Origin: Sinomonas atrocyanea
Lineage (GTDB): Bacteria > Actinomycetota > Actinomycetes > Actinomycetales > Micrococcaceae
NCBI RefSeq assembly: GCF_030811715.1
Contig: NZ_JAUSRH010000019.1
Location: 1-60,432, forward strand
Reading direction: 5' to 3'
DNA: 60,432 nt
The notes beneath the pieces were generated by a model. That model ran no database searches, was not told the origin of the DNA, and saw only the letters and a list, made by a program, of their open reading frames with translations. A program made the translations under genes and the position numbers. Below, in pieces: positions 32,590 through 41,101 of this stretch (position 1 is its first letter; every line of letters starts with the position of its first letter).

Positions 32590-34311
32590 TCAGGCACCCG
32601 CTCCGGGCTGGGACCCGGTGATCGTCACTGCCCCGCCCGCCGCGATGGCGATCCTCCCGTGCTCGTAGTCCTGCACCAAGGCTCCGCCTGGTCCTGAGTA
32701 GGGGTCGCTCGTCGGGTAGCCCAGCGGGCCGCGCTCGAAGTCCGTCCTGCCCCAGGCCGTGCGGAGCGGGCCCGCGCTCACGTGGACGCCCGTGGAAGGG
32801 GAAGCAATGAGGAGCCCGTTCTGGAAGCTCTGGTAGGCGCCTCCCCGGACGAGCCCGGCGACCTGGTCCCCGACCGGGAATCCGACAGCCGCGAACGCTC
32901 CCCCGGTGGTCATGGCGGCCGCGAAGTCCCCCACGACCGCATGGGCACCGGTGGCCGGCGACCAGTAGAGCGCCCCACCCTGGTAGCGCTGGTAGACGCC
33001 GGTTCCCACACGCAGCTCATCGCTGGTCGGATAGCCGAGTGGCCCGGCCTCGTAGCCCGTGCGGGCCCAGGCGGTGCGGATCGCGCCGAGGGACGGGTGG
33101 GCGCCGGCCGCCGGTGACCAGTAGACGGCGCCGCCCTGGAACAGCTGGAAGGCGCCGCCGTCCCGGAGGCCGCCAGTCTCGTCGCTGACCGCGTAGCCGA
33201 GCGGGCCGCCTTCGAAGCCGGCAGCGGCGTAGGCCGAACGGATCGCGCCCCGGGTGGCGTAGGCGCCCACTCCGGGCGCCCAGACGATCGCCCCACCTTG
33301 GTAGGTCTGGTAGACGCCTCCACGCCGCAGTCCCCCGACCTCCTCGGAGGTCGGGTAGCCGAGCGGGCCGTCCTCGAAGCCGTTGCGCGCCCACGCTGAG
33401 CGGATCGCCCCCTGGGATATGTGGGCCCCGGTCCTCGGCGACCAGTTGATGGCGCCGTTCCGGAAGATCTGGTAGGCGCCGCCGTCGCGGCGCGCGCCGA
33501 CCTCGTCCGAGGCCGGCGCGCCGAGCGGCCCGAAGGTGCCCCCGGCGCTGCCGTACTTGGCGCTGATGGCGCCGAACGGGTTGGACGAGTAGGGGGTGAA
33601 CACGTCGTCGACCGCGCCCATGATGATCCTGTCTCCCGGCCGGTTGGTCTGCAGCAGGCGCGTCACCCTCGGCAGGGAGGTGGAGACGCAGCCCGCGGAG
33701 GGGACGCGCCCCGCATGGAAGAAGATCGCGAAAGACGCGCCCTGGACGGTGGGCATGTCAGGGCGGCGGTTGTAATTGATGACCGCAGCCTGCTCGTAGT
33801 AGCCCTGATTCATGTAGTACCAGAGGTTCTCGTCGGACTCCCCGCCCGCACCCTCGAAGTACTGGTTGTAGGTGGCACCCCGCTCGCCGCCCCAGCGGGA
33901 CCTCGGGTTCACGGTGTGGTACTGGAGCGCCGTCCCGGGGTTGCGGCGGCCCAGCGCCTCGGTGATGCTGAACGAGCCGCTCGGGGACTTCCACGTGTCC
34001 TCCCACGTGCTGCCCGCAGCGAACCCCTTCTGGCCGACATAGCCCCAGTCCTGCCACTCCTGGGCGTAGCCGGCGCCGGAGCGCACGCACCCCGTGATGG
34101 TGACGGTGTCCGAGCTCCGGCTGGCCGCCGTGGCGAACGTGACGCGGTGGGCGCCGTAGGCCGAGAACCGCACCTGGCCCGCGCTGAGCCGCGTGCACGG
34201 GTTGTACACCTGGGGCGAGGCCTCGGCGTCGGGAGCGGGCCCGACGAGGGAAGCTGCGGCGAGCGCCGCGGCGCCGAGCAGGCTCAGCGATGCCCTGAGG
34301 ACAGGCTTCAT
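32590..34311 (-). CDS. Secreted L,D-transpeptidase-like protein with LGFP repeats
   Basis: 573 aa. Sec signal peptide (1-31, ending EASPQ). The catalytic-type domain up to ~residue 225 ends with FFHAGRVPSAGCVSTS: H199 and C208 match the HxxxxxxSxGC signature of YkuD L,D-transpeptidases, which cross-link peptidoglycan or attach proteins to it. Residues ~240-565 are six LGFP repeats (for example GPLGYPTSEEVGGLRRGGVY). LGFP modules are thought to bind the cell envelope in corynebacteria and relatives. GGAG precedes the ATG by about 7 nt. Whether the enzyme domain is active is an inference from the His/Cys pair alone. Confidence 0.82.
   Translation of the reverse strand: MKPVLRASLSLLGAAALAAASLVGPAPDAEASPQVYNPCTRLSAGQVRFSAYGAHRVTFATAASRSSDTVTITGCVRSGAGYAQEWQDWGYVGQKGFAAGSTWEDTWKSPSGSFSITEALGRRNPGTALQYHTVNPRSRWGGERGATYNQYFEGAGGESDENLWYYMNQGYYEQAAVINYNRRPDMPTVQGASFAIFFHAGRVPSAGCVSTSLPRVTRLLQTNRPGDRIIMGAVDDVFTPYSSNPFGAISAKYGSAGGTFGPLGAPASDEVGARRDGGAYQIFRNGAINWSPRTGAHISQGAIRSAWARNGFEDGPLGYPTSEEVGGLRRGGVYQTYQGGAIVWAPGVGAYATRGAIRSAYAAAGFEGGPLGYAVSDETGGLRDGGAFQLFQGGAVYWSPAAGAHPSLGAIRTAWARTGYEAGPLGYPTSDELRVGTGVYQRYQGGALYWSPATGAHAVVGDFAAAMTTGGAFAAVGFPVGDQVAGLVRGGAYQSFQNGLLIASPSTGVHVSAGPLRTAWGRTDFERGPLGYPTSDPYSGPGGALVQDYEHGRIAIAAGGAVTITGSQPGAGA
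32620..33610 (-). repeat. LGFP repeat array (six units)
   Basis: Six in-frame units of about 159 bp. Each encodes W..xGFExGPLGYPTSxE, then GGLRxGGxYQxYQGGAI and VYWSPxxGAH. Units are divergent (roughly half identical), unlike the near-identical array at 38605-39700. Boundaries are approximate. Confidence 0.8.
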
Positions 34312-34434
34312 GGGTTCTCCAGCGGTGGGAAGGTACTCCGGGGCGTGGTTCAGGCGCCGTCGGAGCCCCCTTCTCCACAGGAGAAGCATATGTACCGCAG
34401 GGCCGCCGCCTCGTGAGGCAGGCCTAGGACCCGC

Positions 34435-34854
34435 TCAGATGTCTGTCCTGTCCCGGCCCAGAGTCCACACATTGACGTCCCCGGCGCGCTCGTACCGGAC
34501 CTCGGTCATCAGCTGCTTGAGCATGGCCAGTCCGCGGCCGGCCGCGGGTGCAGCACCCGGTTCATGGCGCAACGACGGCGTGGGCTGGGCGCCGACCTCG
34601 CGCAGCTCTGCCTCGAGCCGCCGGTAGGTGGGCCGGAGCTCGATCTCCAGGACCATCGGCGTCCCCGCCCGGGCGATGGCGTGGCGGATCGAATTGGAGA
34701 CGGCCTCGATGACGGCAATCTCGAACGCGGTCCTGTCGGCAAGGCCGGCCCAGGGGTCGTCGTGCCACAGTCGCTCGAGCAGGCCCTCCACTGTCGTGAG
34801 GAACGCCTCGCTCCGCTTTCCGCTTGCTCTGAGCACTACTGCCGCGCCGGACAC
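34435..34854 (-). CDS. RsbW/SpoIIAB-like ATP-binding anti-sigma regulatory protein
   Basis: 139 aa. GHKL ATPase fold: N box EIAVIEAVSNSIRHAI and a shortened G box GRGLAMLKQLMTEV. Proteins like this are anti-sigma factor kinases or stand-alone switch proteins of partner-switching systems. No sigma factor, anti-anti-sigma factor or PP2C phosphatase gene lies nearby, so the partner must be elsewhere. GTG start at 34854 with AAGGGA 7 nt upstream. Confidence 0.88.
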   Translation of the reverse strand: MSGAAVVLRASGKRSEAFLTTVEGLLERLWHDDPWAGLADRTAFEIAVIEAVSNSIRHAIARAGTPMVLEIELRPTYRRLEAELREVGAQPTPSLRHEPGAAPAAGRGLAMLKQLMTEVRYERAGDVNVWTLGRDRTDI

Positions 34855-35055
34855 GAGACGTCCCTTCGATGGAGTTATGGGGTCCGGTGATGCTTACCCG
34901 CACGCCGTGCCGCCCAATCAGACAGGGTCGGGCGCAGTTGCTCGCGCCACACGGGCGCCATCCCTCGCCCTGCGCGGCGACGCGGGTAGCCTCGGCACTG
35001 CAAGCACCCTGACCCCGGGCGGGAAGCCGGCACGGGGCCCACTGGAAGGACCCGA

Positions 35056-35802
35056 ATGGGCATCTCCCTGGACAAGGTGGAGCAGAAGGCGCCCGAGCTG
35101 CTCACCCTCGCCAAGACAGCGGCCGACGCGATCGACACAGCCCGTCTGGCCGGGCAGAGGGCCAAAGTCGCGCTCGTGCTCGACTACTCCGGCTCCATGC
35201 GCAAGGAATACAAGTCCGGGGCCATGCAGCGCCTGACCCAGACCGTCCTCGCGCTGGGCGTCCATCTCGACGACGACGGCGAGATCGACCTGTTCACCTT
35301 CGACAGCGGGGCCCGGCACGAGGGCACCGTGACCCTCGAGAACTTCCGCGACGTCATCGCCAAGATCGTCGCGAAACGCCATATGGGCACCACGAACTAT
35401 GCCGCCGCCTTCCGCACGGTGCTGGACCATTTCAAGCTCGCCCCGAAGGCAGGCGGGTTCTTCCGCAGGAGCGCCGGCCCGGCACCAGTGGACGCCAGGG
35501 ACGGCCAGCCCGTCCTGGCGGTGTTCCTCACCGACGGCTCCCCTGACAGCAGGACCGAGGCAGTCCAGGAGATCATCCGGGCCTCCTACGCGCCGGTGTT
35601 CTGGCAGTTCCTCTCCATCGGCAAGGAGAACATCGCCTTCCTGCAGAAGCTCGATGACCTCGACGGCCGGTACGTGGACAACGCCGACTACAAGCCGGTC
35701 GGAGACGTGGACCGCACGAGCCCCCAGGACCTCTACGCGATGCTCCTCGACGAGTACCCGGGCTGGCTGGCCGACCAACGCCGGCGGGGCCACATCCGCT
35801 GA
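35056..35802 (+). CDS. VWA domain protein, TerF/TerY type
   Basis: 248 aa, nearly all one von Willebrand factor A domain. The MIDAS metal site is D43-Y-S45-G-S47 (ALVLDYSGSM), completed by GTTNYAAAF and FLTDGSPDSRTEA. ALGVHLDDDGEIDLFTFDSG is the TerF-like hallmark, so it is closest to the VWA proteins found with tellurium-resistance (ter) genes. No other ter genes are in the window. GGAAGGA stands 5 nt before the ATG. Divergent from the RsbW-like gene. Confidence 0.88.
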   Translation: MGISLDKVEQKAPELLTLAKTAADAIDTARLAGQRAKVALVLDYSGSMRKEYKSGAMQRLTQTVLALGVHLDDDGEIDLFTFDSGARHEGTVTLENFRDVIAKIVAKRHMGTTNYAAAFRTVLDHFKLAPKAGGFFRRSAGPAPVDARDGQPVLAVFLTDGSPDSRTEAVQEIIRASYAPVFWQFLSIGKENIAFLQKLDDLDGRYVDNADYKPVGDVDRTSPQDLYAMLLDEYPGWLADQRRRGHIR

Positions 35803-35817
35803 CGGCCGGATGGGGGG

Positions 35818-36465
35818 CTACATGTCCCGGTAGCGCTTCGCCTCGGCGAGGGCCTTCGTGAGCCCGGCCCTGTCGAGCCGGGGGCCGTATCCGGGGGTGT
35901 CCCGCTGGATACGCCAGCCCTCCGCGAGCGGCCCGGCGTCGACGACGTCGAAACCGAACTCGTCGATCAGACGGCTCACCTGCGCCTTGGCGTTCTCATC
36001 GTCTCCGGCGATCACCAGGGCGCGGCGGTCCGGCGCGCCGGCCGGCAGCGGGTCGGAGGTGAGGTCCCGGGCATAGATGTGGTTGAACGCCTTCACGACG
36101 TGCGAGGACGGCAGGTGGGCCTGGAGCATCTCGGCGGTCGTCGTCTCCTCGGTGTCGAGCGCACGGATCGAGCCGTCCCGCTGCGGGTAGTAGTTGTTGG
36201 TGTCGACGACCGTCTTCCCGGACAGTTCCTCGACCGGAACCTGGTCGATGTTCTTGAGCGGGATGGTGACGACGGCGAGGTCCGCGGCGGCAGCAGCCTC
36301 GCGGGCGGTCGCGGCGCGCGCGTGCGGGCCGAGCTCGCCGACGAGCCCCGAGAGGGTCTCGGGGCCGCGCGAGTTGCTCACCACCACGTCGTAGCCGGAA
36401 CGCACGGCCAGGCGTGCGAGCTGGGAGCCGATGTGTCCACTGCCGATGAAGCCGATCGTTGTCAT
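35818..36465 (-). CDS. F420-dependent-oxidoreductase-like NAD(P)-binding protein
   Basis: 215 aa. Rossmann fold with GFIGSGHIGSQLARLAV at the N terminus (GxGxxG) and VVVSNSRGPETL after the second strand. The middle TVVDTNNYYPQRDGSI and SSHVVKAFNHIYARDL are typical of COG2085 (NADP oxidoreductase, coenzyme F420-dependent). Whether it uses F420 or acts as a plain NADP reductase is unclear. The ATG at 36465 begins exactly at the Rossmann strand; upstream in-frame codons have no support. Confidence 0.9.
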   Translation of the reverse strand: MTTIGFIGSGHIGSQLARLAVRSGYDVVVSNSRGPETLSGLVGELGPHARAATAREAAAAADLAVVTIPLKNIDQVPVEELSGKTVVDTNNYYPQRDGSIRALDTEETTTAEMLQAHLPSSHVVKAFNHIYARDLTSDPLPAGAPDRRALVIAGDDENAKAQVSRLIDEFGFDVVDAGPLAEGWRIQRDTPGYGPRLDRAGLTKALAEAKRYRDM

Positions 36466-36658
36466 GTGGGATGCAACCACGGGGGACGCCCAGTATTCCC
36501 AGGCTCCGCGGATTCCCGGGGGCTCCGCTGGGCGGGCAGGCATGGCGGCCCACTGGCCGCGGGTCTAGATTGGGGGCCGGGGCGCCACGCAGGCGCGCCC
36601 GGGCCACAGCGCCGCGCTGGACAGACACCAAGGACCGCCCTGCGAGAAGAGGCCCTGC

Positions 36659-37468
36659 ATGAGCGACGAGGACCGCCGGCGAGAACTCGGCAACAACGAT
36701 GCCCCAGTCGAGGAGGAGATCGAGGAGTCCTTCGACCGCATCGTGGCCGAAGGGGCGCAGCGCCTGCACCGCACGTGGCGCTCGGTCCTGATCACCGGAT
36801 TCTTCGGGGGCGTCGACGTCGGGCTCGGCGTCATGGCCTACCTCGCGGTCGAGCACTCCACCGGGAGCAAGCTGCTGGCCGGGCTTGCCTTCGGCGTCGG
36901 GTTCATCGCCCTCCTGCTGGCCAAGAGCGAGTTGTTCACCGAGGGCTTCCTCGTGCCCATCGCGGCAGTGGCCGCCCGACAGGCGCGGCTCGCCCAGCTC
37001 ATCAAGCTGTGGACAGGAACGCTTGTGGCGAACCTCGTGGGCGGCTGGTGCTTCATGTGGCTCGTCATGAAGGCCTTTCCCGAATGGGCGCCCACCGTGG
37101 TCGATTCCGCCCGGCATTTTGCGGAGGCGCCGCCGTCCCTCCAATCCCTCTGCCTGGCCACTCTGGGCGGCAGCACCATCACGCTGATGACCCGCATGCA
37201 GCAGGGCACGGAGTCTGTTCCCGGCAAGATTGCGGCAGCCGTCGGGGGCGGGTTCCTGCTCTCGGGACTGCCCCTGTTCCACTCGGTGCTCGACTCCCTG
37301 CTGATCTTCGGCGCCCTCCATGCCGGCGCGCCCTTCGGCTATGGCCAGTGGCTCGGCTGGTTCGCCTACACCGCCGCGTTCAACGTCCTCGGGGGACTGC
37401 TGCTGGTAACCGCGCTGCGGCTGCTGCGCAGCAAGGAACTCCTGAGCGAGCGCCGGGCGAGCTCCTGA
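36659..37468 (+). CDS. Formate/nitrite transporter (FNT) family membrane protein
   Basis: 269 aa. Six predicted membrane helices after a charged N-terminal ~45 residues. The FNT signature appears as LLAKSELFTEGFLVPIAAV, and NLVGGWCFMWLV corresponds to the second half. The family conducts small monovalent anions such as formate or nitrite; this branch in actinobacteria is uncharacterised. A -10-like TAGATT lies near 36565 and GAAGAGG precedes the start. Confidence 0.88.
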   Translation: MSDEDRRRELGNNDAPVEEEIEESFDRIVAEGAQRLHRTWRSVLITGFFGGVDVGLGVMAYLAVEHSTGSKLLAGLAFGVGFIALLLAKSELFTEGFLVPIAAVAARQARLAQLIKLWTGTLVANLVGGWCFMWLVMKAFPEWAPTVVDSARHFAEAPPSLQSLCLATLGGSTITLMTRMQQGTESVPGKIAAAVGGGFLLSGLPLFHSVLDSLLIFGALHAGAPFGYGQWLGWFAYTAAFNVLGGLLLVTALRLLRSKELLSERRASS

Positions 37469-37490
37469 TCGCCGCGGGCACGCCGTGGTG

Positions 37491-37496
37491 TACGGT
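37491..37496 (+). promoter_or_regulatory. -10 element of DUF4193 copy A
   Basis: TACGGT in the context GTGGTGTACGGTTGCT. The same context with TACNGT is found 39-41 nt before the start codons of the two other DUF4193 copies, so the promoter was duplicated with the gene. Confidence 0.5.
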
Positions 37497-37536
37497 TGCT
37501 GCTCGCACTCTCCCAGCCGAAAGGAAGGCCAGGCCC

Positions 37537-37839
37537 ATGGCCGCCGACTACGACGAACTGCGCTCCGACGTCAAGGAATCCCAGAACGACTCGCTCGAGG
37601 CCGTGAAGTCGGCCAGTGCGCCAGACCCGCAGAGCGTCGTGCGCGAGCTCGACGGCGACGACAGCGGCGAGAGCGGCGATCTTCCGGGCGGGGAGATCCT
37701 CACGGGTGAGCTGGCCGTGCAGGTCATCCCGCAGGGCGAGGACGAGTTCGTCTGCCAGTCCTGCTTCCTGGTCCGGCACCGCTCCCAGAAGGCCGTGGAG
37801 AAGGACGGGAACGCCTACTGCCGGGACTGCGAGGGCTGA
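37537..37839 (+). CDS. DUF4193 zinc-ribbon protein, copy A
   Basis: 100 aa. Conserved actinobacterial family of unknown function. The N terminus AADYDELRSDVKESQNDSLE is acidic and helical, the middle is an acidic linker, and the C terminus has C73, C76, C95 and C98 (CQSC ... CRDC), a four-Cys zinc ribbon. Only this copy starts with ATG; copies B and C use GTG. It is identical to copy B at 82 of 100 positions by my count. AAAGGAAGG precedes the start. A transcription-related role is sometimes guessed for the family but nothing here proves it. Confidence 0.92.
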   Translation: MAADYDELRSDVKESQNDSLEAVKSASAPDPQSVVRELDGDDSGESGDLPGGEILTGELAVQVIPQGEDEFVCQSCFLVRHRSQKAVEKDGNAYCRDCEG

Positions 37840-37935
37840 GCAGGGGCATCCCCCGGGCTACGGGCCAGGGGAAGCAGGTAGGGTGGCTGTTCGAGGCGGG
37901 GCATCGGGCCCGGCCAGCTACCTGTAGGGACCAGA

Positions 37936-38280
37936 TTGAAGAAGACCGCCGTCCTCGTGCCAGCCCTGCTCACCGCCGCCGCCCTCGGCCTGTCCGGCTG
38001 CTCGGCCCAGCTGTCCACGAAGGATTCCTGCACCCAGTTCCTGTCGATCGAGAAGAACGTGTCGACTCTCGGAGGCACCCCCAGCCCGAGTCAGGTCAGC
38101 GGGGTGGCCGGGGAGATGGGCACCCTGGCCCAGAAGGCGTCCGACGACGTGAAGAAGGACATTGCGGCGCTCGCCGACGGCCTCGAGGGCTACGCGAACG
38201 GCGACAAGTCGGCGCTCAGCACCTCCAAGGTCAGCGGGGCCGTCAACCACCTCCAGACCGTCTGCGGAGCCGGCAACTGA
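37936..38280 (+). CDS. Small lipoprotein
   Basis: 114 aa. Signal peptide with lipobox LSGC (cysteine ~22), then a mostly helical, hydrophilic domain with two further cysteines (KDSCTQF and LQTVCGAGN) that may form a disulfide. No family recognised. TTG start with TAGGGA upstream; no ATG/GTG would keep the signal peptide intact. Two hairpins follow. Confidence 0.75.
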   Translation: MKKTAVLVPALLTAAALGLSGCSAQLSTKDSCTQFLSIEKNVSTLGGTPSPSQVSGVAGEMGTLAQKASDDVKKDIAALADGLEGYANGDKSALSTSKVSGAVNHLQTVCGAGN

Positions 38281-38345
38281 CCTGCTCGCAACGAACCTGC
38301 GAGCAGGCAGCAGGGCCCCGGACTCCTGTGGAGTCCGGGGCCCTG
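38281..38345. terminator. Double terminator between two convergent genes
   Basis: First hairpin CCTGCTCGCA / TGCGAGCAGG (38281-38290 with 38298-38307). Second, 16-bp perfect stem with a 3-nt loop (38311-38326 with 38330-38345). They separate the small lipoprotein from the metalloprotease gene. Confidence 0.8.
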
Positions 38346-38363
38346 CGTCTTCCGCCTTCCGCC

Positions 38364-40919
38364 CTAGTGACTCGGCGCAGCCGTTCCCGTCGGGGTCGCT
38401 GACGGGCTCGGGGCCGTTGCCCCGGCCGGACCCGCAGTGGCCGACGCGCTAGGGGCCGGAGTGGACCGCGGGCTCGCCGTCGCCGTGGCGGACGGGCTGG
38501 GCGTCGCGGCCGTCGTCGTCGGGGCCGGCGTTGTCGGAGTCGGGGTGCTCGAGGCCGACGCGCTCGGGGTCGGGGCGGCAGTCCCGTTGGCGGTCACCGT
38601 GATCCCGGACGTTGGGCTCCACACGATCCTGCCGCCCTGGTAGTCCTGGGCGACTCCGCCTGCGACGGCGTACTCACCGCTGGTGGGGTAGCCGAGCTGG
38701 CCGTCCTGGGATCCGAGCGACAGCCAGGCGGAGCGGATCGCGCCCTTGCTCTCGAAGGCGCCGGTGGCCGGGGACCAGACGATCGCCCCGCCTTGGTATG
38801 CCTGGGCCACACCGCCGCCCGTGAGGCCCGGCACCTCGTTGCCCGTGGGGTAGCCCATGGCCCCGTTCTCGAACCCGAGCTGTCCGTACCGCGCACGGAT
38901 CGCACCGGTGGACTCGTGGGCCCCGGTGGCCGGGGACCAGACGATCGCCCCGCCCTGGTACATCTGGTAGACGCCTCCGTCCTTCAGCCCGGGCACCTCG
39001 CCAGTCGTCGGGTAGCCCATGGCGCCGCCCTCGAGCCCGAGGGACTGCCAGGCCCCGCGGATCGCGCCGGTGGACTCGTGGGCCCCAGTGGCCGGGGACC
39101 AGACGATCGCCCCGCCCTGATAGGCCTGGCTGACGCCGCCGCCCTTGAGGCCCGCCGTCTCGCCGCTCGTCGGGTAGCCCATCTTCCCGTTTTCGGAGGC
39201 CAGTGACTGCCAATCGCTCCGGATCGCGCCCTTGGACTCGAATGCCCCGGTAGCCGGGGACCAGACGATCGCGCCGCCCTGGTACATCTGGTAGACGCCG
39301 CCGTTCTTCAGGCCCGGCGTCTCCCCGCTGGTGGGGTAGCCCATGACGCCGTTCTCGAACCCGAGCTGCGAGTAGCGGCCCCGGATCGCCCCGGTGGACT
39401 CGTGGGCACCGCTGGCCGGGGACCAGACGATCGCCCCGCCCTCGTACATCTGGTAGACGCCACCGTTCTTGAGGCCGCCCACCTCGTCGGTGGTGGGGTA
39501 GCCCATGCGGCCGTTCTCGAACCCGAGGGCCTGCCAGACGGAGCGGATTGCCCCGTGGGAGACCATGGCACCGTTGGCCGGGGTCCAGATGACTGCGCCG
39601 CCCTGGTACATGTGGTACCAGCCGCCGTTCCGGGAGATTCCGTAGCCGCCGAACCCGGTGCCGAGGCCGAACTGGGCAGCCTTGGCGTCCATGAGGTCAG
39701 CGACGCCGGGCGGGGGGACGTTCCCACCGGTGACCGTGACCGTGGCCGAGGCGGCCGAGACGGAGTTCACCGTGACCCGCGTGCCGCCGGCGCTCGTGAA
39801 GGTCTGGCCGGGCTGCCAGGCCAGGTTGGACGCGTAGTACCCGAGGAACGGCATGGTGCTCGGCGCGAGGAGCAGCGACTCGCTCGAGTTCAGTCCCCCC
39901 TTGAGGATCTCCACGCCCTGGTTGCCGCCCACGGCAGTGGGGGCGTCGTACCCGACAGGGGCCTTGTACTGCAGGTAGTACCACTCCCCCGTCAGCGGGT
40001 CCTGGAACTTCGCTGCCCGTGCCGCGCCGCTTCCGGCCCAGGGCGTCAGGGTGAGGGTCCTCGGGGCGCCGGCGGTGCCGACGTTCTGGATCTCGTTGCC
40101 GGTTCCGAAGCCGCCGTACTCGTACAGGTAGGAGTTCAGCTGCGGCTCGCTGTACTGGGAGACGCCCATGAGGTCGGTGCGGTCACCGTAGAAGCGGGTG
40201 GTGCAGGCCGGGTCTGTGAAGTCGGTGCCCGCAAGGGTCGAGTCGGCGGCCCCGTCCGTGCATTGCAGTGCGTTGGCGTGACCGAGCCCGAGGACGTGGC
40301 CGAACTCGTGGGCGGTGACGGGGGAGGTGAAGTTGGACGGGCTCGGCAGGAGGACGAGGCCGCTGGTCTGGCCCGTTTCAGCACCGGCGCCGAGGTTCCC
40401 GGTGGTTCCGTACACGATCACGTCGGTGCGGGGAACGGCAAGGAGCAGGACATTGGACGCGCTCGGCGTCCATCCGATCTCCTGGGCGACCGTGTTCATG
40501 ATGACCGTGAAGTCGTCGCCCGAGGAGGCGGCGGTCTTGAACCCCGCCATGACCTTGTCGACGCGCATGCTGATGCGGCCGGCCGACATCGTGGACCAGT
40601 ACGCACTCGCCGAGGAGACGGCGCTCTTGTAGGCATTGACGTCCAGCGCGGCGGCGTCGGCAGCGGTCTTGTCGCTGGTCTGCAGCGTGACGATAGTGAC
40701 GGAGAGCTGCGCTGTCCGCTGTGGGAGGACCGCCGGAGCCAGCGCGGGCAGCGGGGCGGCCTGGGCGGGCGCCAGGCCCTGCCCGGAGACCATCGGGACC
40801 GTGGCGACGGCCAGGGCAAGGGCAGCCGAGGCGAGGGCGCGGGGCGCCGGGCTGCCGGCTCGTCGGTGACGGCGCTTCTTGACGGACTGGGAACGGTGGT
40901 GGGGAGCGCGTCGGCGCAT
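38364..40919 (-). CDS. Secreted metzincin-type zinc metalloprotease with LGFP repeats
   Basis: 851 aa. Basic N terminus and signal peptide ending near AQAAP (~55). The protease domain has H204-E205, H208 and H214 in HEFGHVLGLGH, plus a Met-turn-like DLMG. This is the extended zinc motif of metzincins (M10/M12-like). Residues ~425-780 hold seven near-identical LGFP units. The last ~70 residues are Ser/Thr/Pro/Ala-rich. TTTGGAGG precedes the ATG at 40919. It probably acts outside the cell, tethered to the envelope by the repeats. Confidence 0.9.
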   Translation of the reverse strand: MRRRAPHHRSQSVKKRRHRRAGSPAPRALASAALALAVATVPMVSGQGLAPAQAAPLPALAPAVLPQRTAQLSVTIVTLQTSDKTAADAAALDVNAYKSAVSSASAYWSTMSAGRISMRVDKVMAGFKTAASSGDDFTVIMNTVAQEIGWTPSASNVLLLAVPRTDVIVYGTTGNLGAGAETGQTSGLVLLPSPSNFTSPVTAHEFGHVLGLGHANALQCTDGAADSTLAGTDFTDPACTTRFYGDRTDLMGVSQYSEPQLNSYLYEYGGFGTGNEIQNVGTAGAPRTLTLTPWAGSGAARAAKFQDPLTGEWYYLQYKAPVGYDAPTAVGGNQGVEILKGGLNSSESLLLAPSTMPFLGYYASNLAWQPGQTFTSAGGTRVTVNSVSAASATVTVTGGNVPPPGVADLMDAKAAQFGLGTGFGGYGISRNGGWYHMYQGGAVIWTPANGAMVSHGAIRSVWQALGFENGRMGYPTTDEVGGLKNGGVYQMYEGGAIVWSPASGAHESTGAIRGRYSQLGFENGVMGYPTSGETPGLKNGGVYQMYQGGAIVWSPATGAFESKGAIRSDWQSLASENGKMGYPTSGETAGLKGGGVSQAYQGGAIVWSPATGAHESTGAIRGAWQSLGLEGGAMGYPTTGEVPGLKDGGVYQMYQGGAIVWSPATGAHESTGAIRARYGQLGFENGAMGYPTGNEVPGLTGGGVAQAYQGGAIVWSPATGAFESKGAIRSAWLSLGSQDGQLGYPTSGEYAVAGGVAQDYQGGRIVWSPTSGITVTANGTAAPTPSASASSTPTPTTPAPTTTAATPSPSATATASPRSTPAPSASATAGPAGATAPSPSATPTGTAAPSH
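38605..39700 (-). repeat. Tandem LGFP repeat array, seven near-identical units
   Basis: Units of about 159-162 bp. The DNA of most units is nearly the same over long stretches; GGCCGGGGACCAGACGATCG recurs in almost every one. Each unit encodes GYPTSGE, GLKxGGVYQMYQGGAIVWSP and ATGAHESTGAIR. The high DNA identity points to recent unit duplication or gene conversion. Ends approximate. Confidence 0.85.
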
Positions 40920-40964
40920 GGGGGCCTCCAAAGGCGGGATTGCTGCGGATTCGATCCTAGGCGA

Positions 40965-40982
40965 CGTTGGACTTGTCCAACG
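40965..40982 (-). promoter_or_regulatory. Operator-like palindrome upstream of the metalloprotease
   Basis: CGTTGGAC-TT-GTCCAACG, a perfect 8-bp inverted repeat around two bases, 46-63 nt before the start codon. Size and placement fit a dimeric repressor or activator site. Confidence 0.45.
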
Positions 40983-41000
40983 CGGACCCTGCGCAATCCT

Positions 41001-41060
41001 CGGCTGACCTTTGGGCAATAGTTGGCTGACGCTTGGGCCAGAGCTGGCTGGCCCTTGGGG
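41001..41060. repeat. 22-bp tandem repeats, intergenic
   Basis: Nearly three copies with a 22-bp period of GGCTGACCTTTGGGCAATAG-like sequence (second copy GGCTGACGCTTGGGCCAGAG, third shortened). They lie between the metalloprotease promoter region and the end of the His-rich lipoprotein gene. Function unknown; two helical turns between units would suit repeated protein binding. Confidence 0.6.
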
Positions 41061-41101
41061 TTGGGGTGGGTGCGGGGGCCCGGCAGTGCCGGGGCCGCTA
41101 C

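Noticed and set aside
38605-39700. Possible CRISPR or non-coding tandem array
   Set aside because: Repeats are in-frame ~159-162 bp coding units (LGFP), with no short spacers.
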